Shown here: piece after piece, positions 13,189-24,765 of the stretch | Layout: every line of letters starts with the position of its first letter | Numbering within the stretch: position 1 is the first letter of the stretch | Source of the DNA: Strongyloides papillosus | Lineage: Eukaryota > Nematoda > Chromadorea > Rhabditida > Strongyloididae | Assembly (NCBI GenBank): GCA_005656395.1 | Contig: SRSI01000013.1 | Coordinates: 310,001 to 374,000, forward strand | DNA: 64,000 nucleotides | Direction: 5' to 3' | Translations under genes and position numbers: made by a program | Notes under the pieces: generated by a model | The model's database searches: none | Seen by the model: the letters and a program-made list of their open reading frames with translations, nothing else | What the model was told of the DNA's origin: nothing

Positions 13189-14053
13189 CATGGTTTGTCC
13201 CGAAAGTAATGAGAATGATTTCGTTACGACGCTCACAGGCATCGTATTAAAAAGGTGAGGATACTGTTTTGTAGAGAAAATTCTTCTCTACAAAATGACA
13301 TATATCGCATCTAAATCCAAGCACTACAAAATGTTTTATGTTTAAAAAAGTAGACCCATGTTTGGTACCCTCGTCACGCGAAAAAATATCATTCACGTGC
13401 AAACAAAAAATTTTTTAATTTCATTAAAAATTAACACGCAAAAGAGTGTCAAACAGCGTTAAGCAATTAACTTTTATACAAAACATGAGAAAAATACTAC
13501 AGAAACTTAGAAAATGCGAAAGCAAAATAAAAAAAAACATTTTTGTCGTCAATCCAAATTCTTGATTTATACGACTGTTAACAGGACTCGTTGAAGCTAA
13601 TCATACATTTTCTTAATTCTCAAAGTATTATCATTTTGAATAGTTTTTAATTTTGAAGAATAGAAAGAAGTTACACGTTGTAGGTTGTTTATAGGGGACA
13701 AGAGGTAAAGTGGGAATAATTGCCGAACATTAAAACTCTTCAACAGGCAATGATGAGTGACTCAATGTATAATAATAATAATTGGCCTGTAGGATTTTCA
13801 TCTTCGACGTCTTGTTTTTATTTTTTGAAATGTTTTTGCCACCTAAAATAATGATATTTTTTTGCGTGACGAGGGTACCAAATATGGGTCTACTTTTTTT
13901 AACATAACAAATTTTGTTGATCTTGGAATATATGGAATATATGCCATTTTGTAGAGGAGAATTTTCTCTACAAAACGGTACCCTCACCTTTTTAATACGA
14001 TGCCTGTGAGCGTCGTAACGAAATCATTCTCATTACTTTTGGAACAAACCACG
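13189..14053. mobile_element. Mariner-type element with long terminal inverted repeats
   Basis: An 865-bp element flanked by TA dinucleotides (13187-13188 and 14054-14055), the Tc1/mariner target. Ends read CATGGTTTGTCCCGAAAGTA and, on the other strand, CGTGGTTTGTTCCAAAAGTA. The two arms match closely for about 205 bp (13189-13395 against 14053-13850), far longer than classical mariner ends, so the element can fold back. The interior (about 13430-13530) encodes a broken reading of a mariner transposase N-terminus (…QR*AINF…NTTET…) with stops and frameshifts. The arms are well matched while the coding part is decayed, so this is a non-autonomous derivative. A short ORF across the right arm is a shadow. 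Confidence 0.85.
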
Positions 14054-14055
14054 TA

Positions 14056-15770
14056 TTTCACACATAGTAGAAAAAAGTAGTAATAATTTTGTGTAAGACA
14101 AATTGTTTTTGTAACAATTCAAAATAATAAAAATTTTTATATCGTACAATGCATGTTACCTGTTAAAATACAGGATCATGTGAGCGGATATAGCATTTAT
14201 ATGATATTGTATCTACCATTAATCTTCTTATGTTCCATTGATATTGCTGGACCATAAACTATTTTAAGAAGATTGAAAAAGTTAACAAGTTCAGCAATTA
14301 AGATATTTAAATAATTATCATAACAACTAGCAATAAATATTTTATAGTAAACGATTAGTTAAAATGTAATTTCGATAATTTCCCTTAATTATTTATCAAC
14401 AAAATTTTTTTCTATTTTATGAACAAAATGTATTATGTGAAAAAATTAATTATCTTTATACTCCTTAACACATTAATAAAGTTTAGAAGGTTCTTATCAA
14501 CTGAAAGTTCTCTCTCTTAAAATGTGCAAATGAATCTTGTTAACATTTAAGTCACAATGTTACTCATTGATATAGTATCCATTGGTACAGAAAAGCAAAG
14601 AAAGTTCTTTTGTAACTTTAAAAAAAGGAGATAAAACCACAATAAAAAAAGCAAACGACTTTTGAAATCTACATTTATTAAAAACAATATTAAAAATTAT
14701 TTCACAAGCAAATAGGCCCTTTATTTAACTTTTTTTTTAAAAAGAGTTGCAAAGAATAAAATGAATGAATCATGGAAAAAAGATAACAAACTAAAGTATC
14801 TTTTAAAAGATATTATAAAAGGCTTTATTAGATTTTTTACTAGAAAAAATTACTTCAATTCTGATCCAACTGAAGATGAAAGGCGGAAAAAATCAGTTTT
14901 TTGACAAAATTCGTTACTTCAAAATAATTTATATTATCTTTTATGTGAAAGAAGCTAAGGATGATGTTGTTAAAGGTATCAAAAATTGAAAAATGTAAAA
15001 CACTTAATTTTAAAAAATTATTGTGAATGTTTTACATATAGAATGCATTAGAATATGGATTAATAATTTGAAATATTACAACTTTAATTTCTTGGTTTGC
15101 ATTATAAGTTGATAGTTATTTCTGTTGAATAATATATATTGCAATCACCATTTAATGTCATTTAAAAAAGTTATAAACATCCAATTACATAAAACATTTT
15201 TAGTATATCTTATTGCAAAAATTTACGTCTTCAATACTGACAGTAATAATACCTATATATTCCTTTAATCAAAGTCAGTTTGATTTTGCATGAAAAAAAA
15301 AATAAATTATCAGAAAATTATTGTTCCAATCAAAATCGTAATAATTAACTGTGAATCTATAGTATAAGAAATATTTATGAGTTTAAAGTATAAAATTTGA
15401 AGTCTAATTATATTACATTTTACATTTATAAAAAAATTTATTATCTTAACTTATTTTTTACAAAATTTTGAATTCAATATTTAGTCGTCTTATGTAGTAC
15501 ATGGACATGAGTAAAATAGTTTTATGTATATATCATTGATTTTAAAGATATTGACCATGTTGTCAGTGATAAATAATTTGCTGATAATATATTAAAAAAA
15601 TCTTTCATAGATCTTTCGCATTAAGCTTTATTACTGATCAAAATGGTATAAATATCACAGCTAAGATAAGTTAGATATTTGACATCATGATCATTTAAGA
15701 AAATCAGATATATAATTACAATTGTAAAATATTGAGAAAGTACAGTAATAAAAATTCAATTTATTATTAG
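14056..15770. other. Gene-free AT-rich stretch
   Basis: No ORF with recognisable features, no tRNA-like boxes and no clear repeat borders were seen. Confidence 0.35.
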
Positions 15771-16439
15771 CATGCATCAAAATGAAAAATTTTAGTGCCG
15801 GGTCGAGTCATGAACATTTCTATAGATTGCCGGGTCGGGTGCCGGGTCATAAAAAATAAATTTTTCCTGAAGTATTTATTGCTAACTAAACTTAACTATA
15901 TATACTTTTTTAACAAATTATTTAATAGAATTTATGTTAAAATAATATGAAAAAACTTAAATGTATGTAATTTTTCAAAAAATAATTTAAATGAGTTTGT
16001 TTTATAATAATACAAAAAAATTTAAGTATAATTGGAGAATATTTCGTGGTACAAGAGTTTCAGAATGTAATTGGTTGTTTAATAGTCATGGTCTAGATAA
16101 TAATCTTCTTTTAAAAAATGAATTTAACGTTCACAAGATAAACTTATAGCTTGACATGTAAAATGTGTCACAACTAGTTGCTTCAAATGCATTAATGATA
16201 TTTAATCATTTAGAAAGTACTAATCTACATTTTTAGCTTTAGTGGTTATTAAAATCCAGAACAAAAAACATTATAGTATAAATAATTCAATTCTCTACAA
16301 AAGTTACCCTGTAATTCGTGTGAAGAAATAAAAAAAGTCGACTCGGCAAAAAAATTAACTTATGCCGGGTCGAAAAAAAAATTCCAATTTTTTTTCTTTG
16401 CCGGGTCGGGTGCCGGGAAAATTTACCCGTCGATGCATG
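15771..16439. mobile_element. Possible hAT-like non-autonomous element with GC-rich subterminal repeats
   Basis: The 669-bp segment is bounded by an 8-bp perfect inverted pair, CATGCATC at the left and GATGCATG at the right. Just inside both ends lies the unusual motif TGCCGGGTCG, at 15796, 15828 and 15840 on the left and at 16363, about 16399 and about 16410 on the right, all in the same strand orientation; a related GACTCGGC occurs at about 16340. In such AT-rich DNA these GC-rich repeats stand out. Short terminal inverted repeats with clustered subterminal motifs are typical of hAT elements, but I see no clean 8-bp target duplication and no transposase, so the assignment is tentative. Confidence 0.45.
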
Positions 16440-17056
16440 TTATTTATTATTCACAGTTGTTAACGATACTTAAAATTTTTACAACATGGAATAAAATAAT
16501 TACTTTATAAAAATTATAGAAAATATAAAATAACACTTATACTAATAGTTTTTTTTTTAAAAAATGCCATATTTATTAATGGTATAATTCTCATATCATA
16601 ATTATATATCGTTACTTTTCTATGCTGTCATTGTTTAATATTTCATAAAGATTAAATTAGCCGAGATTTCATATGACGAATAAATTGATAGTACTAATTT
16701 TTTTATTTTTATAAACATAATATATTAAAAAAATAAATATTTCATAATACTTTCAATAATTAAAAGGTGTGTAATTTAGAAATATTTTGGAAGTTCAAAC
16801 TATTAGTATGAATATAAAACTTTTAAAATTATACTATTCAAAAGTAGAATGTAATATTTTTAAAAAAGTTTTATTAATTAATCAATCAAAATATGTTAAA
16901 TATTTCTCAATTGAAAGTAAAATTTCACTGAAAAATCACTGATAAATATTCTTTAAAATATTAAAGTTAAAACAACTTTTAAATTATTATCTATAATAAT
17001 AAAATATTTTTTTTATTGTCATCGTTTATTGCTGAAAAAACAATTTTATCAGTAAT
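16440..17056. other. Gene-free AT-rich stretch
   Basis: Nothing recognisable; poly-A/T runs only. Confidence 0.3.
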
Positions 17057-17395
17057 CAGTTTTATGACAGATAAATGATTATTGATACAAACTATAATCA
17101 ATAATAGAAAAAACCCATATCAGGTTGTAAATAATATGAAAAACAATTTTATCATTATTAATCGTGATGTACGTGACATTCTTGAAGTTTACAAAGACGT
17201 AATAGAACTTCCAAGGCAAAACATAGTTTCTATGAAGGTCAAAACTTTTTTAATAACATCAGCTATCAAATTGACATACTTGTTCATAGAAATATGTAAA
17301 GCTAGCCTCTATTATTCATTGCATAAATATACATATTTTTCCTCTGTTATGTCATTTCTAACGAAATGATATTTGGAATGAAGTAAAAATAGGTT
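17057..17395 (+). repeat. Dispersed repeat with ORF, copy 1
   Basis: This segment resembles 23229-23485 in the same orientation. Two blocks align at similar spacing: 17201-17260 with 23283-23342, and about 17335-17395 with 23425-23485 (shared core acgaaatgat and taaaaata). Copy 1 holds an ORF (17082-17369, no ATG at its start) ending in KVKTFLITSAIK and a hydrophobic stretch; copy 2 reads KVKIFLLSKTN in the same frame. It may be a decayed gene or an element family that I do not recognise. Confidence 0.45.
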
Positions 17396-17669
17396 AGCAT
17401 GAGACAATTGACTTGAAAATTAAATTTTATTATAGTAGAATTACAATTTTTTAAAACATAGTTTTGAGAAAGTCGAGCAATTTTAAAAATGAAGGACAAT
17501 AAAAAATCTAGGACTCAATTTTATATACTTAAATAGTACTCCATGGTGGCATATTACCACATGGAAAATATTAACATTGTATGTCCACTTTTTGTATCTG
17601 TAATGCTTCTGAAAATTTGCGATCAGAGTGCGTATTTCAAAAATGAGTATATGAAATTACAACAGTATA

Positions 17670-18412
17670 TGCGGTCTGTCCAAAAAGTAATTAGAATGAT
17701 TTTTTATGATTCTTACAAGCACTAAATATAAAAAGTGAAGATAGGGGTTTGTAGAAAAATTTCTTTTGTGCATGTTGAGATAATTTTTATTTATATCTGA
17801 TTCTTCCAAACCTTAGTACTTTAAAAAAATGTAATCATGTTTTTCACTCTCATTACAAACATAAAGTTTTTAATTTCTATAACAACGAATATGCAAAATA
17901 CGTATCCAACAGCGTTGAGCAATTAAATTTTGTGCAAAACTTAGAAAAAAATGCTACAGAAACATTGATAATGCGAAAACAGATATGGAGAAAAGTTCTT
18001 CCCCTCCACTAAAAATTTTTAAATAACACAAAGATTTTCAAAATGAAAGATACGATGTTAAAGATAAAAAATACAGGTTGACTATCATAATTATCCACCG
18101 AACAATTCATCATTGGTTGTGAGGGAGTTCTTGTATTGAATAATTATTCCTATATTACCTCATGCTGTCTATTGTTACAATCTAAAAGAACACCATTTTG
18201 GAAATTTTGAAAATGTAAAATCTGTTTTGACGAGTGCTTTAAGCAGTCTTATTTATAAAGATTTATAGGATTGTTATAAACAATAGCAACGTCGCTGGAA
18301 CTGATGCATATAACAAAAGAACTTTACATTGAATGTGATAAAATTTAATTGTATATTTTCTAAACAGAATAAGTGTTTTTTAATTGTTCTTATTACTTTT
18401 GAGACACACGAT
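17670..18412. mobile_element. Second, more decayed mariner-type element
   Basis: Same family as the 13.2-14.05 kb element. The left end TGCGGTCTGTCCAAAAAGTA and the right end (read on the minus strand) CGTGTGTCTCAAAAGTAAT are imperfect inverted repeats flanked by TA. The interior at about 17885-17985 matches the interior of the first element and reads QQR*AIKFCAKLRK, then after a one-base shift NATETLIMRKQ, the helix-turn-helix start of a mariner transposase. Stops, frameshifts and the lack of a catalytic domain mean it is inactive. The long matched arms of the first copy are not kept here. Confidence 0.75.
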
Positions 18413-18563
18413 ATACAATTCATCGAATTTAGAATAAATTTAATTTAAAAAACTTATTATCAATGATTGTTCAGATGTTCAACGTAGGTAATAATATTAA
18501 AAAGAACAAATAAGTGTTTATATTTCTACAAAAATATTTATTTCAGTAATGAAGTTGTTTTTT

Positions 18564-19134
18564 ATGTAAATGAAGCAAATAAATCAAAAAAATTTATATA
18601 TTTTAGCAACAGCAAACCCGTTAATTCCCCAGCAATGTTCAAACAATCAACAAAGACTAATAGTTTGGGCCATGATAATATATTCTATAATAATTAGATT
18701 TAAAACTCTTGGCAAAACAGTTATATCACAATTTTATAAAGAAATACTTGAAAAGAATGTTTTACCTTTCTTTAATAAAAGAGGAAATTTAAATTTGATA
18801 TTCCAACAGGATAGTGCCCCTACGTGCTATTTCATACTTAATAGAGAATTATCAAACAGATGGATAGATAGGCGTCACATTATTTTAAATGCTTTCTAGA
18901 AGTCCAGACCTTAAAGTTTGTGATCTTTTATAGTTCTAACTAAAACAACGTGTTTATTCTAATACAAAAGGAAATTTAAATGATCTTAGAGAGAAAATAA
19001 TCAAAGAAATAGTTGTAACACAAATGAATATTATTCGTTGAGATGTTAATAATTTTTGTGAACGTTATCAACAATGTGTAGAAGAATATGGTAGAAGCCA
19101 TTTCGTAATGTTTATGAATAAAGATGATTTGTAG
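18564..19134 (+). pseudogene. Tc1/mariner-superfamily transposase relic, DDE domain
   Basis: The first part (18570-18896) contains the second catalytic Asp in FQQDSAPTC. After a one-base frameshift near 18893 the reading continues RSPDLKVCD, carrying the third Asp, then the usual C-terminal tail (NLNDLREKIIKEI … YQQCVEEYGRSHF) to a stop at 19132. The spacing between those two Asp residues is about 37, pointing to a maT/DD37D-like group (the frameshift makes the count approximate). There are in-frame stops at about 18929, 18935 and 19040. The N-terminal third and the terminal repeats are missing. It lies about 150 bp past the end of the mariner element at 17670-18412 and looks like a separate insertion. 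Confidence 0.75.
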
Positions 19135-20351
19135 ATTTTTAACATTAAATAAAGAACAACATCAGTGTTATTAAGAATAATTTGACATAATAAAAGCATT
19201 ATGTTGTTTAATTAAAGTTTAACATTTTTATCAGTTCAAAATAAGCTATTAATATACGTTTATATTTATTTAATTATTTTTAATAGCGATAAATTTAATA
19301 TATGAATAAAAAATATATATTTCATCTGATAAAAATAATTTATGCAAAGATCACTTTTTAACAAATCCATACCTTTCTTCAAACTTAACTGTAATTAATG
19401 ATACTATACTCTATTGATAAAAAATCATTTATTTTTTCAAAATAATAAAAAATGTTTCTAAATATTACCTCATTGTTCTATAATTTAAAAAAATCGAAAG
19501 TTTACAAAATTTATGTTTTTTTTTAATTAAAAAAACATAGCTGTTAGACTTTTATCTTCATAAAATTTTAGAGATATATACAACGAAGTAACTCCTTCAA
19601 AACCAGCAAAAACCGTAGAAATATTTTTCATATAAAAAAGTTACATTTCCATCCAGGCCAGAAACGAACCTAAATTTTAAAGAACAATAACTTCGCCTAT
19701 AAACCAGATTTGGTTTTAAATCTTATAAAATTAGATTGGTATGTATCTAAGCTGCAAAAAAATTGTAATACCAAATTTGTAGCTCAGCTACAAGAAACAT
19801 TATGAATGCAAATATCTGGAGACCTACTTTTAGAACACCTTGCATATGGTTTATCCTGTTAAAAGTTTTCCGAGAAAAGAAATTAAATATACATAGAATT
19901 AATTTTTTTACATAAAAATATTATCGAATAGCTTATTAACTGACCATTTTTCTCTTTGCTTTTTAGAATATCACTATTTATGCTATATTAAATTTTACAA
20001 AAAAAAATTATGTTAGCTATTGTGATTAATAGATAGAATTAATCATCACTTTTTATATAAAAGGATAAAATTCTAAAACATCGTGATTATTAAATAGTGA
20101 AAGAGAAATGTTAATTACATCAAGAATATTAATTATAATTAATGTAATTAAATGTGTACTTTTTAAAAAGATCAGTGAAACCATTATTCATTGATATCAT
20201 ACTACAGGTATATTAAGACACCAACTTTTTGCAACTTATTTCAAATATGATTGTTTATAGAGAATCCGCATTAAATTAATATTTTGTTCGATATAATTTT
20301 TTTATAAAACGATGAAATTTTCAAAAAAGTTGTAGTTCATTTGTAAATTCC
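19135..20351. other. Gene-free stretch
   Basis: AT-rich. A somewhat less AT-rich patch at about 19575-19860 may be an old element, but its frames are full of stops and I cannot name it. Confidence 0.3.
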
Positions 20352-20588
20352 ACCTTACAGAACTTTTATTGGACTACGAGAAGCAAATCTACAACCATAT
20401 AAAAAGAAGATATATAGTGCTATTAGAAAGGAATATATTTATGAATGTACAAGTTCAACACTTACATTCGATGCGCATAAATTCAAGTATAGAAAAAGAG
20501 CAACGCATAGAATGGATTCAAATATATATAAAAAAGTTTTAAAGAAATATAATATTTTATTCAATTCAGAGCATTGTAAATATTTTTA
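20352..20588 (+). pseudogene. Unrecognised coding fragment upstream of a broken ORF
   Basis: An open frame of about 77 codons beginning after an acceptor-like CCTTACAG and ending with a stop immediately before the ATG at 20589. It is rich in Lys, Tyr and Arg (…LQPYKKKIYSAIRKEY…) with no start codon at its beginning. It could be the preceding exon or the same decayed gene in another frame. I recognise no family. Confidence 0.35.
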
Positions 20589-21543
20589 ATGGAAAATATA
20601 CATTTTTCAGATATTTGTGGCAAACATTGGGAAGCTTTTAATGCAATTGAAGAAACTGAATTTGGTGTATCGTTATTGTCAAGTGATGTTACGTTTAAGA
20701 TTGGTACGACATTGGATACAACCCTTGATTCTACGTTTAGCGAGAATATATTGGAAATTGTTAAAAATTTGTCATCACTTTTGAATATTAAAGGCAGTTT
20801 GGATTCGGGGAAATTCAGTGATAATACAATGTCTTCTCGAAACTACAATAGAAAAAAATATAATTTAAGATGCATTATTGAAGCAATTGTTGGTGTTATG
20901 GTACCTAATAGTAAAGAACTTATCTTAGGTTCATTTAAACACTATCCCTACGGAAAAAGTTATCGTATTCAAGAAGAAAAAATTCTAGATATAAGTGAAA
21001 ATATTATTGAAGTCTACAATAATTCAGAAAGTAAAGTACAACTTCTTAGTACCTGCATGCCGTACAACCAAGTAGTGCAGTATTTTAATAAAATATCAAG
21101 ATGTGCCTATACACAAAGTAAATATTTGGTCGCTAGTATTAATGATATGAAAAAAAGAAAACGTCTAGAACGTTATGACAAAGAAGTTGTCAAGAACTTT
21201 GTTTCTTTTATTTCAACACCCTCGAGAACTACAGTAATACAATTATAGGAAATGAAAATAGTTGAGATGAACAATGTAAAAGAAAAAATCACAATGGCAG
21301 TTAGGAATATTTCTAACACTGTAATTGTTAAAATGTATATGAAGTATTGCAGTAAAAAAAAATTGACTTTAGTGAAAGTGTGATGAGGAAAATTCTTCTT
21401 ACTTGTACTGCGATAAGAAATAAGTCAAAAATATGTGTTGATTACTTTTATGCTAATTTAATGGATTCATTAAAATTATTCTACGCATATTTAGATGAAA
21501 TGTCTGCAAGGGATATACTGAAAAAGAAAAAAAATGAGACATA
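20589..21543 (+). pseudogene. Unrecognised protein gene broken by one stop and one frameshift
   Basis: The intact part is 219 codons (20589-21248), starting MENIHFSDICGKHW. After the TAG at 21246 the same frame stays open to about 21383. Next to a run of A's near 21352-21361 the reading moves to another frame (KIDFSESVMRKILLTCTAIR…) and stays open to a TAA at about 21541. Three adjoining open segments with similar composition suggest one gene of about 315 aa with two disabling changes. It is soluble, has no signal peptide and shows no motif I know. Its place between transposon relics suggests an element-borne gene, but that is inference. Confidence 0.45.
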
Positions 21544-23228
21544 AATTTGCGTAAAATATAATAAAGTTGTTCCATCTAACAAAATTTGAATTTTCTTGAT
21601 TTAAGATTATTTTTAACACAATTATTTTGTACGAAAAAATTAAAGCAATAAATAAAATAAGATTCTATTTTTCTATTATGTTGCTGTTATTTTAAAATTT
21701 AAGTTATTTTCTACAATACATTTTAAAATACAGTATTAGAATTTAACTTTGTAAAAGATTATAAATGCTTTTACAAGAAGTATTTATCGGGATATGATAA
21801 TATTTTTCAATTGTTTAAATCACTATAAATTAGATTTTCATATAAAGTTAAAAGTTATACTCATATGATGATTAAACTTTTTTTATACTGTTTTTTAAAG
21901 ATTATTTTTAAAAGTCAAACTTATTAAAAGTTTTAAAACATAATGCGTCTTACTCATAGTAAAAATAATTTTCAAGCATTATAATTTAAATAAAAAAGAA
22001 GCAAATACTAAAATAATATACTTAATTATTAACACTTTGTGCCATTAAATAATTATTGCTTTTCGTATTTATTGTTATGAAATTTTTAAATTTTAATAAT
22101 TATTGTTGTTAGTAGAATACTTGAAATAATGATTTTTGCTAAAACGTTAACAACATTAAACGAAATTGATTTCTCGTAAGGTACTTAATAAAATATTATA
22201 AAAAATAAATTAGATTATAAAAAAGTATAATATTTATCAAATGTCTAAGACCAAAAATATGTTACGTTAATTAAAAATATTAAAAGTGTATATTTTTGTA
22301 AAAAACGACCAAATTAATGCAAAAACTTAATATTTTGCGTCATTTGAAACATTTTTGTTATCGATTGATATTTTTAAAATTTGAATAAATTATGACATTT
22401 CAAAATGCTAGGACAATTTTATTGCATTTTACGCCGAAATATCGAAATTTGTTCCATATTTTTATGTGTACTTCTACACAGTATGAACATTACATTGCAA
22501 TTGTTTTATGAACTTTTATTGGCTACAAATAGGTTTTTTTTATTAACTTAGAAAAAAGTCGCTGCAGCAGAGGTAACAACATAATGTGAATAATATATAT
22601 TTATGAGTTTTTTCTAATGTTAATTCTAAGAAAAATAAACAAATTTAGATAAGATATTCAAATATATATGACTATATCTTTAGTAATGAAGTTGTAAATA
22701 TTTCTTCATCTAGTATTAATTTTTATAAAAAATTGATTATTGGCATACAAAGAACTTTGAAATCAACCCCTAATTTCTTAATAATTCTTTATTAGTATAA
22801 TAAAATGATGACTTCAAATACAATGAAAGTTAAAAATTATAATGAAAAATTCTCTTTTTTGAGATGATTTCTCTTCTTTAAGTACTATTAGTTATCTTTT
22901 AAGGAAACATTACTGCTGTCTACAACATAAATAATTTTTATTGGATCTAATACATATAATTACTTGAAACTTTGTTTAATTCAAATGCAAAAATATTAAA
23001 AATATATACTGAAATATAAATTGTTACTGATTTACCGTTTTAACATTATAATTCTAATAATTCTTTAAAATTTTAATCATTACACGGTTGGTAAATACAG
23101 AAAAACAACTGTTGGTAATCATCGAATAATTTATTTATTAAATTATGCAAGTTATAGATTATTATTTTTCCAAGAGTTGTAACTTGAAAATAATCAAAAA
23201 GTATCATTTAAAGATACATCATTTGTTA
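21544..23228. other. Gene-free AT-rich stretch
   Basis: Only short chance ORFs; nothing recognisable. Confidence 0.3.
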
Positions 23229-23485
23229 TCAGTTTTAAACATAGATAGTATTAATGGCATTTTTATATTCAACAAAAGACTTGATACAACTTTCAGCAAA
23301 ATCTATACTTTGTATAAGGTTAAAATTTTTTTGTTATCTAAAACAAATTAACAAATCAACATATTTGTTTTAGAATTATGAAAAGTAATACTGCTTTTAT
23401 TTATCCTTATAAATATATTAATTTTTTCCTTACTTTTGTCATTTCATACGAAATGATTATTGGAATTTGGTAAAAATAAGTTATG
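23229..23485 (+). repeat. Dispersed repeat, copy 2
   Basis: Partner of the repeat at 17057-17395; see there for the aligned blocks. Its coding potential is shorter because a stop follows KVKIFLLSKTN at 23349. Confidence 0.45.
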
Positions 23486-24371
23486 ACATTTGATTTAGAG
23501 AAAAAATATAATATTATAAGCATAATTTTTTAATCTATTTATCACCTAATCTTATATTACATAAATTTTTCATTTTTGTAATTTACATGTTATAAATGGT
23601 GTTAAAATTTAATTAAAACATAGTACTTATGATTGATATGAATTAAGTATTTGCAATTAAAAATTATAATTTACGTTAAATTATAATAGAAAATTCATAA
23701 AATAAATATTTAAAAAGAAATATTGATGAAAAATGGTGCAAAATTTAACTTATTCTTAAAAAATTGCTCCAATCTTCAAAATAATAAAGAATGAATATTT
23801 TATTTAAAAGAAACTTATTATATAAAAGTATTTATTAATACTGCTTATGCTTTATAGTTATTTGAACTTTGAAACTTATTTTACCTTCAGTTGTATATTT
23901 TTGATTATTTTCTCACATAATTGCTTATTTTACTGCAAATTAATTGAAAAAAGACCAAAAAAAATAAAATGTAAGCCTAAATTTGTAAATCTTATTAAAA
24001 GAAATAATTTTATACTTTAAAACAATATTTTATGCTTAGTTATAGGTGCGGAAATACTAGAAATAATATGTATTAGGAAAAATTACAAAATTTTAAGAAA
24101 TTGTTAAAACTGTTTCAGAGAAACGGAAAAAATTCTTAATAATGAAAATAGAAAAGTTCATCCTCTAAGTTTTACTTTACATGTATTTTGTCTGTTTTTT
24201 AATCATTATAGGGAAATTTCAAAAATCAACTTGGCAAATTTCTTGAATCTGGAAAAGGCAAAAGGAGTAATGGAACACAAAATATTGAAATAATTAAGTA
24301 AAGAAAATTCTTTAGATAAAGGATTATCATGTTCGGAAACTGCTAGTAATCCAATCTAAACTAGCATTGAC
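23486..24371. other. Gene-free AT-rich stretch
   Basis: Nothing recognisable. Confidence 0.3.
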
Positions 24372-24765
24372 ATGGCTACTATTGTGACAATGCTTCAAAG
24401 TATAAAAGGGAACATAAACAAAGAAATTAATGAAAAAACTATCCGTATAATTAAAGAAAGTAACTGTAAAATTTATAGACTAGAAGAATCATTGGAGGAA
24501 ATGAAGATAAAACTAGATGATTTGCTGGAAATGCAATTATCAAGCAAAAACAGAAAAAGAAGTAATTCAAAACCATTATATCACTTAAGCAATCCTGCTT
24601 CCAGTTTATTAATGGAAGCCACTGATGAAGACATAAAAGATATAGTTCATCAGATGCGAGAAAGATGCTTTGGACTTGATGGGGGGAGGACAGAATAAAG
24701 AATGTGGAATTAAGAAGATTCCTGGATGAGACCAGAATTAAAGGAAAAGCTCCAGAATTGATTTG
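24372..24765 (+). pseudogene. Coiled-coil ORF, probably part of a decayed element
   Basis: A 108-codon ORF with a charged heptad-like helix (ESNCKIYRLEESLEEMKIKL) followed by a Ser/Lys segment and RERCFGLDGG. After its stop at 24696 a neighbouring frame continues sensibly (EDRIKNVELRRFLDETRIKG…PELI) to a stop at about 24763, so one frameshift probably separates two parts of the same protein. Base composition is richer in G and C than the surroundings. Small coiled-coil proteins of this sort occur in several retroelements, but I cannot identify the family. Confidence 0.35.

Noticed and set aside
13730..13987. 85-codon minus-strand ORF
   Set aside because: It runs across the right inverted arm of the fold-back mariner element and has no transposase motif.
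15796..16420. TGCCGGGTCG repeats considered as a CRISPR-like array or tRNA B-box
   Set aside because: Spacing is irregular, spacers are not uniform, and no matching A-box or tRNA fold is present; the genome is eukaryotic.
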